From Plantago elongata (taxonomy: Eukaryota; Streptophyta; Magnoliopsida; Lamiales; Plantaginaceae), in contig JAYMSP010002393.1 of assembly GCA_036897095.1 (NCBI GenBank), forward strand, positions 1 through 24,558: a stretch of 24,558 bases of DNA. Direction: 5' to 3'. This document shows, piece after piece, positions 1 to 10,085 of the stretch (its first letter is position 1; each line of letters begins with the position of its first letter). The notes below the pieces were generated by a model. It worked only from the letters and a program-made list of their open reading frames with translations, did no database searches and was not told the origin of the DNA. A program made the position numbers and the translations under genes.

Positions 1-1225
1 AAAAATAATCGAGAGTGGTCTCTATTCGTAGATCTCGAAGAAACGAATCCGTTGGTAATTTTTATATATTTTTTATATTTATATTTTTCAAGTTATTCGC
101 GTTTGAAATTGGACAAAATATAAAAAGAAAAGTTAAAAATAAATAAAGGGGGGAGCAATACGTGGCAGTAGCTCATTGGCTGCTGCCCGCGCCATGGCAT
201 GGTGCAGTATGAGATGCCGCGCCTCATGACGCACGACGCTGTGATACGGCGTATTCATTGGGGGCGGTCTAACTATTACGTGAGCCTGGGGGAGAAAACA
301 AACAAACAAAACATATAGGAGTATAGGACTAGACAGTCTTACTATCTAGCCCCTCTTTATGAAGCATGAGGCAAGTCATGTTTAGACCACAAATTTAGAC
401 AGTACTATGCAGTTGTATAGATGAAGGACATTCAAATTTCCTATTTTTATTGGTGAGAGTAGTAAATTGGACAAAGGCATAGGAATGCAACGTGCCATAG
501 ATATATACAGCTTTCAATTATTGAACACTAAACGGTGTTGAAAAATGGGAGCAGAAAACATACAAAGATATCCAGCATATGGTCATTATTGTGTATTCTT
601 CTACTAGGGTGCAATTGTCTTGCATTATTATTGATCCCTACGAAACAACCTTTCATATATTCAGTGTGATACTTTAAAGTTTAGAACACAAAACATATTG
701 ATCAACTTTAGACCATCTCAGACCCGCCCTTTCTCCAACAAACACCGAAGAAGTCTTGTTTTCTTTCAATTGTAATTTACAATTTTCTAAAGTGAACTGA
801 ACGACGATATAAAATATAAACAGAGTTGAACTAAATTGTATGGGACAGAATAAATTTTCAATTTAAGAGAACAAGACCTTGAGCAAGTACACCAAGAAGA
901 ACTTAATTATAGTGTTCGTCTCTGCGGAAGAGGTCTTATTGCATGTTTAAACATTCGCAAGATACTTTGACAGCAATGAAAATGATGATAACCTGGCTGC
1001 AGATAGGTACTTTTTTTTTTTTGTCATAGGTATAAATGGGACTACCAGAATAAACATTATAGGTCACGGGATTCGGATACAAGAAAACAAAATACTGAAT
1101 ACACATGAAACTTACAGGTTACAAGTTAATGGAACCACAATTAGAGGACCTAGAGCACAAAACAACAGCAGGCAAGATCCTCATCCCTCGAAGTCATCCA
1201 TCCGTTCTGTACAGAATTACACGCA
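1..1225. other. Intergenic and 3' flank of the RING gene
   Basis: No convincing gene is visible here. Positions 1-160 are AT-rich. A GC-rich patch at about 150-300 contains a small imperfect hairpin at roughly 164-187 (GGCAGTAGC against GCTGCTGCC) and looks like the inside of a small transposable element, but I could not find its ends. From about 300 the sequence is ordinary AT-rich DNA. The last few hundred bases before 1226 should contain the 3' UTR of the minus-strand RING gene. A T run lies at about 1010-1022. Confidence 0.4.
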
Positions 1226-4200
1226 TTACTTAGAGCTTGAACTCCCCATCATCTTAGAAGATCCCGCAACTCCATGGTCAGCCGATCCAATACACATCTG
1301 TGACGAAAAAGCTCCAATTTTCCTCGCCTTCCCAGGGAATTCCCTTCCAGCATCACCCTTGAGGGAAAGATTCTTTCTAAACCTGCTTCGGTTGAGGGAC
1401 ATCAAAGTGTTCCTAGTTGGTGTGTGCAAAGCCCCTTCAACACAATCTCCCACATGAGCACAACCCCAGGCTTTAGACGGTCCATCTTCATTATATGCTT
1501 TAAGCCGAGGAAAATTACTCCTCAACTTGGAAAAGCTCCGTTGGTCAGGCGAATTCTCCTCTTCATTTTTTACACAAATGGGGCACGGGGGATCATTTCT
1601 GCGCATCTTGGGTGTGGTTTGCTCCAAGCACTCAGCATGGAACACATGACGGCAATAGAGGACTCCTGTCACTGGCATGTCTCCAGTTTTGACTATCCGA
1701 CGTGAACTCCAAGGGGATCGTTGTGAAAGGAGCCTCTCACACAATCCACATCTAGAATGGTCCGGAGAACTGCGGGACCTAACTGACAGTTCATATTCTA
1801 AAGGCTCGGGCGTTTCCGTGAGATCCACACTACCACTAGCACTGCTCAATTGATGCCTGTCTCTTTGTGGAGTACTTTCTCTAGTAGGTGTCTCGGAGGG
1901 AAATGACAAAGGGTGAATGGCTTTAGACATGAAGCAACGACGACTAGCAAAGTTCCGATGAGAGGCATTACTCTTGACCATGGGCTCGTAATCGCAACTG
2001 CTGTCTGATCGGGATGACACCGAACCTCCACTATCCCTGGCAGCTGATGTGCCCTGCAATTTAGTTGAGCAAAATGTCAAAAATGGAAATAAACATTGGC
2101 TGCCTAGTAAAACAAAGTCTTGTACCTCCATTGTTGGTGAAAAGAATAAGGGCCTCAAAACCACATCTGCAAAACAATATAGAGTTAAATGATACTGCAC
2201 CATCTGAACGACAACGTTTATGGGCATGACAATTGATCATGTAAATGCTTTCCCCTTTCCAGTTTCTAGGAGCAGCAGGGGTACTATACTCACATGTGCA
2301 CATGCAATTCACTCATGAGGTTTCCACAACACTTCAACTAAAAGATCGAAGAGAGTAACAAGTTTTTCTAAAAGTAGGAAAAAAAAAGTACTTAGCACAA
2401 CCTCAATAGCACAGAGAACCCAAGGTCTTCAGTAACAGTACTCAAAGTCTCAAACTATTTTTTAGTTGGGTAAGCAATTAGAGCTTTTTCTGATCACATA
2501 CATAAGCACCAATACAAATATTATTTAAAGGAAAAGGTCGTCTTTTCATTTTCTAAAGATAGCCGGCACCTCATTGGTGCTTGGTCAACAAGATTGAAGT
2601 AACATAAGGTTACAGGAAATTATATTCATTCGTGTATACTCTCTCTAAGGATGCTAGCATATAAACCATTTACATGTGTATGTCACTGATCGATTCCTGA
2701 AATTAACAGCTCATGACGAACTGGGAACACAGTTAACCTACATGAACACATGCAATCTGCTTAGGTTCCATGTTCCATCACATATCCAGGAGAAAAATGT
2801 AAGGAAAGCAGGAAAAGCAGCAAAGCTCCTAATTTACAGAGAATATAAAAGGTAGAAGGCCATTTATCTTGTTTTTTGGAATCAACAAGCAATAGAAATA
2901 GGAATGAGTACTTCTGAATCTTGCTTTACGTGTTTAGTTCATTTCTAAAAGAGAGAAAAACATGGAAGTTACATCAGGACTTTAAGAATGTCAATGCATT
3001 TGGAGGCAGTAAACAAAATTAAAACCCACAGTATTATGATACCAGAAAGTTAAATATAAGGGCCACAATCTACTGGCATACTACAGAGGACCTGTGACAA
3101 TATTAGAGCTACAGTAAAGCTCCGCAGTTTAAAAGTGTGCCCTTCAATACAAACATGTGAAACAGAGCTTCAAATGATGGCATATCATGAAACAGTCAGA
3201 AACTAATGCATGAGTGTATGAACTCAGAACTCATAAGCACCATAATGATGAACTATTATTAATTAATAGTGCATCACGGAACAATGCCTACCAGAAGAAG
3301 GAAGAGTAAAAATCATAAACACCATAATGATGAACTATTGTGAGTGGCAATGAAACTTTCCATGCAGTGTTACCAGGTCAATCACAGATCCTAAATGCAA
3401 GCAAAAAGGGGAAAAAAAGAAAGAAGATGAATATCCCAATGTGTGGAACTCAGTTTTCCCGAGATGTTTTATGTGGAAGTATTGTGTCAACGGGAACGGG
3501 AATGTCATCAGATAGTGATTCACAGAACACGGGAAATGTAATAGCCAACTCCCAAATGATAATTGACGAATCAAGAAATATGAATAAAAAAGTTCATTTT
3601 CTTCACATATATGGTTCAAAATGTAGATACAATAAAATGAGGGGCACAAGCAGGAGTAAATCCATAGGAAAGGAGGGAAAACAGGCTGGAAATAGAACAC
3701 ATGGATTTCATGATTCATGAAACATGATTCCACAAGAGAAGTATAGGTACACAACAGAACACATCAGCAATCAAAAGGCAAGCTAGTCTTTGGAAAGTAC
3801 ATTTTACCATGTGCACTTGAGAAGGGGAAATAAAGAAGAAGAAAAAACGGACATTATGTGTTGTTCAGTGCACTCCGAGCTTTTGAGATCAAGTGGAGTT
3901 TAAAGAAAGCGAGACCTATAGTGCACCCATAATTTTAAAATTCAGGCCGCACACAATTCCAACCTAGTACATTAGTACATCAGTAGCATCCAGAGTTTAA
4001 TTACATACCTGTCCTCGAAGAAACGCCATCATCAGTAGTGATCTCTTGTATTGCAGGAGGAGTCCATTGTTGAGTGGGAGAGATGTCAGATGGGCTGCTA
4101 AAGTATGGAGGAATGGCATCTGAAACCAGAAACTGATTATTGGGCAAACTGTTCCCTCTCACCCATGCTCTGCTTTCTCTACTATTAGACGATGCTGACG

Positions 4201-4393
4201 ACCCAAATAACTGAATGCCATCGTGCGAGCCAAATGACAGCGTCTCGGACTGGTAACGAAGATCCCATCTTGGTGGTGGAGGAGAAAAGCTAGTGTTCGT
4301 TCTCCAGTAGGGTTCATGTGGCCCTACAGACCAGTCCCTTTCTGTCCCATTGGATCCATGTGGCCTTGCAGCCACACAACAAAGGGACCCCGT
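1226..4393 (-). CDS. RING-finger (C3H2C3) protein, putative E3 ubiquitin ligase, At1g14180-like
   Basis: Spliced gene with coding exons 4393-4009, 2166-2126 (41 nt) and 2053-1226. The splice sites are AG|GTATGT, TTTGCAG|AT, GAG|GTACA and TTGCAG|GG, and the phases agree, giving 417 residues. An N-terminal plant-specific region (GSLCCVAARPHG, EPYWRTNTSFSPPP, about residues 2-45) is followed by a Ser-rich linker with PTREST and SFPSETP. The RING is at residues 244-302, with ligands C244, C247, C276, H278, H281, C284, C299 and C302, the pattern expected for an E2-binding E3 ligase. The C-terminal tail has conserved blocks (WGCAHVGDCVEGALH, KNLSLKGDAGREFPGK). I recognise the family from plant uncharacterised RING/U-box proteins; the substrate is unknown. 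No ATG is available at the 5' end. The first codon is taken as ACG at 4393, because an in-frame TGA lies at 4417-4415 and homologues, from memory, begin MGSxCCVAAR exactly here. Confidence 0.88.
2167..4008 (-). other. Large intron of the RING gene
   Basis: This 1.84-kb intron separates coding exon 1 from the 41-nt exon 2. The donor GTATGT begins at 4008 and the acceptor TTTGCAG ends at 2167. It is AT-rich and holds a direct repeat of 27 bases (3231-3257 and 3313-3339, one mismatch, spacing 82). Open frames inside it on either strand do not resemble proteins and run through the repeat, so I treat it as non-coding. Confidence 0.75.
3231..3339. repeat. Direct repeat in RING-gene intron, period 82
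   Basis: The block TCATAAGCACCATAATGATG at 3231, continuing AACTATT, recurs at 3313 with a single G to A change. The 55 bases between the copies include a short AT palindrome (ATTATTAATTAATAGT). It looks like a local duplication rather than the ends of an element. Confidence 0.7.
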
Positions 4394-5480
4394 TTTAGCA
4401 ATGTTTCTCAAAACTCAGCAGCAATTTTAAGAACACCAGAAAGACACCCAAACGAGCTCCAAAACCTTAGCAAAACTACAAGAAAAAAGAACAATACTAA
4501 TTATTTCGGGTGTTTTGATTGAACACGCACTGAAAAACATGTGACCAATAGCCCCAAAGACTTCCCTTAAAAGACTCAACTCGGATTAAGAGACCATACC
4601 TTCTTCAATACAAAAGAGTAGGCAACATACAGGGGCAGCATCCGTTTGAGCAGAATAACAACAGAAGCACCAACAATCATCACCAAAATAACCGGATAAC
4701 TATCTCTTAACCGAGAACAGTCAAACAGCTAGTGTTGCAAACCTTATCAAGAAGAACAAACTAAATTAACGCAGTATGAGATACTACTGAAAATTTAAAC
4801 GATCAACAATATTCCTATTCATTCATTCAGACATCAGTATAGCTACAGAAAACTCAAACCAACATCAAAACATCCAAACTTATCCTCTTAGCTACCATTC
4901 ATATGCTTTCCCCAACCCCTTTCGAATTACAATCAAATCACTACTTATACATTCCACAGCATCAAAACATTAACTAGTTCCCTTTCCTACTTGAGTACGG
5001 AACCATTAATTAATCATCATAAAGAACGAAACACACAAAACATCTCAGGACCAAAAAAAAAAAAATCCAAGTCAACCGCAATAATGGTACTCATTATTCA
5101 GATAAGGACATCACACTGAACAACCCCCAATTATTACTTCTCACAACTTCATCAAAACTCCCCTACGCAAAAAATTCAATCTTTTTCATCAAACACGTAC
5201 ACGAAACACCTTCAACCAACAAATTGACGATTACTGACCAACAACGAAGTGCAAAAACACGAAACCTGCTCAATCAAAGGGGTTCGAAGTTTAGAGAGTT
5301 GTGATGAGAAAGTGAGAGCGTACCGATTGGATGAGAGGGTGAGTTGGTTTGGTTGTTTGGTGTAAATGGAAAGTGTTGTGTGCTGATGGGAGTGAAAATT
5401 GATTGTAGGAACCCTAATTTGACGGAGAGAAGAAGAAAGAAAGCGCGATAGTTTTCTTTTCTTCTTCAGTTGTTGGTTTG
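4394..5480 (-). promoter_or_regulatory. 5' leader of the RING gene, with leader intron
   Basis: A pyrimidine-rich leader exon (about 5480 down to 5324, with TTTCTTTCTTCTTCTCTCC) ends at a plausible donor CG|GTACGC. An intron of 848 bp (5323-4476) ends at a strong acceptor, TTCTTTTTTCTTGTAG, so the second leader exon begins at 4475. Neither leader segment contains an ATG. The transcription start is not determined; the upper limit of about 5480 is where the pyrimidine-rich stretch begins. Confidence 0.55.
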
Positions 5481-6789
5481 CAGTGAGGTCCTTTGTTTGA
5501 GTGATATTTGTGTTTTATACTTGTAGTATTTTATATTTTGTGCTAAATTTGGAGTTTTCTACTTTGGGTGGAAATCACTGGATCATCTAAAACAAAAGGT
5601 TGATGACAAAACTCACCTAACTTGGTGTCCTGGATCGTTCCTCTTTTGGTTAAAACTTAGAGCAAAAAGAATTTAAAATTTAAGTTGTAATAATGCAATA
5701 ATTCCTCTAATTGAAATGGAAAAGAAGATGACTAAATGTATTTTGAGTATAAGTCTATCATAATGAAGTTCAAATAAGATTACATGTTATTGAGTTGGAC
5801 TTGACTAATCTCAGTATTTCATCGCACTGTATCATTGATATTACACCTTTAAAAATTGAACAAATGTCACAATGTAACATTTTAAAATTAATTTATAACC
5901 TTTTAAGTAATTTAAATAATTTTAAAAATACAAATTATGTAAATTTACAAGTACATCACTTCTGAATAGTTAATTTACATCTTCCAAAATAAAATTTTAT
6001 CTTCTCTAAAATTCAAGGCGCCGCTACCTCTTTGTCGCCGGAGCTCTGGTGTTTTTTTTTTTTTTTTTAATCGAGTTTCAACATTCGAGCTTCCATGGAC
6101 GCTCTCGGGTCGAGCTTCCGCCATGGAAGCTCATACAGAGCTTATGCAGATTTGCTAGAGCTCCGGTCTTCTTCACTTAAATTTTTTTTTTTGGATAAAA
6201 TGTAAAATTGGGTGTTTTGTGAGTTTTTTTTTATTAATATTGGGTTGATTTTGAATTATTTTTGGTAAATTTTATTAAGACTAAAGTATAAGGGATGGGT
6301 AAATAAATAAACCTAATAAGATATTTTAATATAATGTGACGTCGCACTACCTTATTATGCGACAGTGTGACGCTTTGTCGCATTAATTAAAATTCAAGGG
6401 TTGAGATTTAATCTTAAGTTGATCTGATGATCTATCATATTACCAACAATTGTATAATGCGCTAGTATTATTTTCAGCAATACCTTATTAAGTGAGTCTA
6501 TGAAATTTATACCTTGTGAAGTTGAAGGAAAACAATTCATCCATTCAGTGGATCAATCATCATGAGATTATTCCAAATCTAAGTACACCTGAACTTAACA
6601 TTATTATGAATTAATTTTGTACAATATGCGTGATTCTTAAAAGTTATAAGTACTATTGTAATAATATCCATGATGTTCACATTTCTTTTGGATATATACA
6701 AATTAAAGAGTTCAACCTCCTTGTTGATGAGTAATTTCAAGATGAATATTTTACTTGATTATATACAGTTATAAATTATGATAGAGTGT
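5481..6789. other. Intergenic, RING gene promoter side
   Basis: No gene is seen. This is AT-rich DNA, with a GC-richer palindromic island at 6038-6166 (listed separately). A short interrupted inverted repeat (ATGCGAC against GTCGCAT) lies at about 6355-6385. The part next to 5481 should hold the promoter of the minus-strand RING gene; I saw no clear TATA box. Confidence 0.4.
6038..6166. repeat. Nested inverted repeats (foldback-like)
   Basis: Two perfect inverted repeats are nested. The outer pair is CCGGAGCTCT at 6038-6047 with AGAGCTCCGG at 6157-6166. The inner pair is GAGCTTCCATGG at 6087-6098 with CCATGGAAGCTC at 6121-6132. A T run (about 6051-6068) lies on the left arm. The island is much richer in GC than its surroundings. 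It could be the core of a degraded foldback or MITE element, since no target-site duplication was found. Confidence 0.6.
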
Positions 6790-7032
6790 ATGGAGGCTGA
6801 GCGACAAAATCTCTTGAAGGGCCTGACTCTTGCATGGGACTAACGGATACCGAAGCTACAAGTTGAAATGGATTCCAAAGCCATTCACGACTGGATCACG
6901 GATAAAGAGGAGCCACCGGCGGAACTTGCAAGGCTGGTGGACGATTACAAGACTCTTCTTTATAAACCTTGGGACATTTGCATCAAGAAGATAGATATAA
7001 AAGTGAACGGTTGCGCTCTATCGCCTAGTTAA
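6790..7032 (+). pseudogene. Broken RNase H-like domain fragment (retroelement type)
   Basis: In one frame this stretch reads MEAERQNLLKGLTLAWD, then LQVEMDSKAIHDWI, then a tail like LYKPWDICIKK. This is the plant RNase H-like fold seen in LINE-type retroelements (RVT_3-like): a Glu-rich first helix (EAE..ALLKGL.LAWD), then a strand with the D-S-K block (..VE.DSKA...WI), then a W-D-strand. Only about 75 residues are present, the frame is broken, and no reverse transcriptase lies beside it. It is therefore a relic. It could also be a scrap of a host RNase H-like gene. Confidence 0.55.
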
Positions 7033-9640
7033 ACTAGGATATGGTTGTTTAGATGGCAGGAAGCTTTGGCTTGACCCTGCTATTTATATAATTTCGATTC
7101 TGGTAACCGACAATAGCTTTTAAATTTAATGCATTTCTCTGTTTATCTAAAAAATAAATATATAGAGTGTATGGTAAATGATATGTATTGGTTTGTGCCG
7201 TTAATATAACATTGAGTATTATTATATGATTGATAGACCATAAATAATTGTCCTAACCCCAATTGCCGAATGGGTCGAACTTCACGGCTTGACTCAAACG
7301 GGACCAGGTCGTCACATCATGTTACATTTACATGTGAATGATTAGCTGAGTTCAGAAAGATAGTCTATTGCGAGTTTGCGACATAGTAATGGTTTGTTCT
7401 TAATGTCGAAATGAAACAGCCGGAACCTTTTTTAATTGTTAGTGTACAATTAACTACTGGTATATCATTAAACAAGTGCAAATTAGGTAAGTGTCATCCA
7501 TAATAGTTGGCAATGCAGTTATTGTATAAGGTATTTCAATCTATAATTTATTGCCAATCTGCCAGCCTTCATTACTTGTTCGGAGTACCTGCCAATTAAT
7601 TCCAGTCCCCCTTAAAGAATTCCTGACGATCATTCAATGGAATAAAAGATAATATCTGCCACAGGGAATCGATCCTCAATATAAGTTATATGGAATATTT
7701 TTTTTTGAGTTCTTTAAAGTAGTATTTAATCAAGATTGACATTTCTCAGATAATAATTTACATTAAGAACGATTGAAAAAATCGACCAGCAATTCCTATT
7801 TATAATTATAAACACTATTTATTTCTATATGACATGATATTCATTTAACTGGAAAAAAATTCATAATTTTTAAGTTGATGAATCGATATCAAATACTATT
7901 CATAATCTTTTAAGTTGATGAGTTGATACATGTACTACTCTCTTGAATCCCTTGCTTTTAATTTCTTTTCTAAAGTTATTTCTCCTCCTCCTTTCCCATA
8001 CTCCTCCTTTCCACTTTTTTTTCAGATTCCCACAATCCTACCTACTTTAAAATAAAACATCCTTTATTGAGGATCAGTCCAAAAAGATATAAATAGCATT
8101 ATATATATAATGCTAGCAGGTTAATAATTTACATGGTCCATGTTGTTAGTTGGCAACTCCACTGATTAACCAACAGACCAGATGTTAAGATGACAGGCTA
8201 TAATACCTTCCATAGATTCCCAGGTAGTATATACAACAAAACCAAACTTACTGACAATATATAGTATTTCAATCTCAAAGAAAATAATAAACACACCAAA
8301 CGAACTGCACAAAAAGCCAATCATTTCTGAATTGAATGACAAAAAATGGAATTGAAATATACCCAAAGGCGGAACTTTGTTAAGTATGCGATATCTCAGC
8401 CTAACCGATTGATCTACTGACAAGAGTATACTAAGTTCAGGATTTCATCATCTGGAAAATTAGTAGAGAAGGAAATATTTGCTAGACGACACTTGGAATG
8501 AAGAGCAATATAATTTGTCAAACATGTTACAAGCCCAAGTGAACATGGGCTATAATTGACGTGCCATCGGAACATGGGCTATCATTTGTTGTTCTAAACT
8601 TTGACATGGGCCAAGTGCCATATTTATTGGTTTAATCTTGATTTAGCTTAATCACGTTCGTTGGTGAACATTAGGATGAGGGCCTATTCCGGAGTTTGTA
8701 GGCTTATGACTTTCGAGCCACATGAATTTAGGGCTCATGGACAGAAAATGTTGGCCAAGTTGAATTTGGTATATGTCAAGTTGAATTTAGGATTAACGCC
8801 AGGTGTTGCAACTTGCAATTCGTTTGTAAAGTCAGATGTTTTAAAGAGTTTGAGCATTTAAGTTGGCAATTGAGAGTTTAGGAATGATATACTAAATTGA
8901 AATATCAAACAAATCGGCCATAATTAAAATGTGATTACTTGAATAACATTACTCCAAGTTGATTTATTATTTATCAATTTTAAATTACAATTCAAGTGGA
9001 ATGTTTAATATAAAATTGAATCTAATGAAATCGCGCTAAAAAGACACTTAAAAAAATCCACGCATATTTTAAATGCAGCCCATTTAAAAGAATTTTTTAA
9101 ATGATATTGTCAAGAATATAAACAACACGTGATGAACTATTTAAATACTTGCACATTCGCAAACTTTTTTACATTCGTCATTTATTTTCGTCCCACAACT
9201 ACATTTCTAAAAAATGCCCCATGCTTAATAATAAATAATTATGAAAAAGATAAAATCACCTTGTCACATCAACTAACATATTGTACGACAGACGCTATTA
9301 TATTTTAAATTAAACTTATCAAATTAAATTACACAATAAATTAACCGATTTTATTCATCGTACTTGATAGACTTCCAAGATAAACACAAAACTTGAACAT
9401 AATCCACAACTTTTAATTTATTTTCACCAGTGCAAATACATATTCTGATAACCCTAAAATCGAGTTGACTATTTAGAATAAGGAAAAAGGAAATAAAGAA
9501 GAAAAGCAAAAAATAGGTTGAATATATCTCGCCCTTGAATATTTCAGAAGCGGTTACAAACACCAAGGCCTGAAAAAAAACACACCACACCACACAGTGG
9601 TAACGCTTGCTTGCGCCTCCGCTCAAATCCGGCTCAATTT
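7033..9640. other. Intergenic between RNase H relic and KH gene
   Basis: No supportable gene. Notable items are a perfect 22-bp AT palindrome at 8094-8115, and a short direct repeat (GAACATGGGCTAT) at about 8541 and 8571. The open frames here (for example at 8166-8423 and 9351-9626, minus) have low-complexity, AT-driven composition and no recognisable domain. The last few hundred bases before about 9640 should contain the promoter of the KH gene. Confidence 0.4.
8094..8115. repeat. Perfect 22-bp AT-rich palindrome
   Basis: The half-site TAGCATTATAT is followed directly by its exact reverse complement with no spacer. It is AT-rich, so chance is possible, but a perfect 22-base match is longer than usual background. 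Confidence 0.6.
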
Positions 9641-10085
9641 TTTCTTTTTGCGGCGGTCACCGCCGGTTTTGTCACTGTAATGTTTCCTCTCCACATTCCT
9701 CTCACTTTCTCACCACATAGTTTCGTACATACACTTAAATTAAATGCTATGCTATGTGATTAATTAATTATTTAATTCAGTGTGAGTAAATCGAACAATT
9801 TATGCACGTAGTGTTTTCAGATGCTTATTTTTGTTTCATCTGGTTGTTTAATTTATTACTCGTTGTTTAATTTATCATTATTGATTGATGTGCATTTACT
9901 GATGAAAGTCTGGAGCTGGTTTTTAGCATGCAAGTGAGGTTTATGCATTTTTGTGTTGGGTTTTGTTTTTTTGTGGTTTATTCCTGTGATGCTGGCTTTG
10001 TTAATTGGATAGAGATTATTGTGTTGCCTTGAATAAGTGGAGAATGGATATGGATGAACTGATGTAGGAATAGGTGCTTAGAAAG
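9641..10085 (+). promoter_or_regulatory. Probable leader and 5' intron region of the KH gene
   Basis: A GC-rich, near-perfect palindrome (CGGCGGTCACCGCCG, about 9651-9665) is followed by a CT-rich stretch typical of plant leaders (TTTCCTCTCCACATTCCTCTCACTTTCTC, shown here only as a type; it spans about 9681-9710). A T-rich stretch at 9820-10010 suggests a leader intron, but I cannot choose its splice sites. A seven-codon open frame (ATG at 10044, TAG at 10065-10067) is in frame with the main start, so the TAG closes the frame upstream. Confidence 0.4.
10044..10067 (+). other. Possible seven-codon uORF before the KH gene
   Basis: ATG at 10044 opens MDMDELM and ends at TAG, 18 nt before the main ATG. 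It contains three ATGs. It counts only if this stretch is retained in the mRNA; a leader intron ending at one of the AG dinucleotides nearby could remove it. Confidence 0.35.

Noticed and set aside
2053-2227. Continuous open frame joining RING exons 2 and 3 with upstream residues
   Set aside because: Two good acceptors and a donor show that 2054-2125 is an intron that happens to stay open; family similarity resumes only in the spliced product.
3335-3754. Open frames of 139 and 126 codons on both strands
   Set aside because: They lie inside the large RING-gene intron, include a local direct repeat and resemble no protein family.
8166-8423. Minus-strand open frame of 85 codons
   Set aside because: Phe/Ile-rich, AT-driven composition, no domain and no splice partners.
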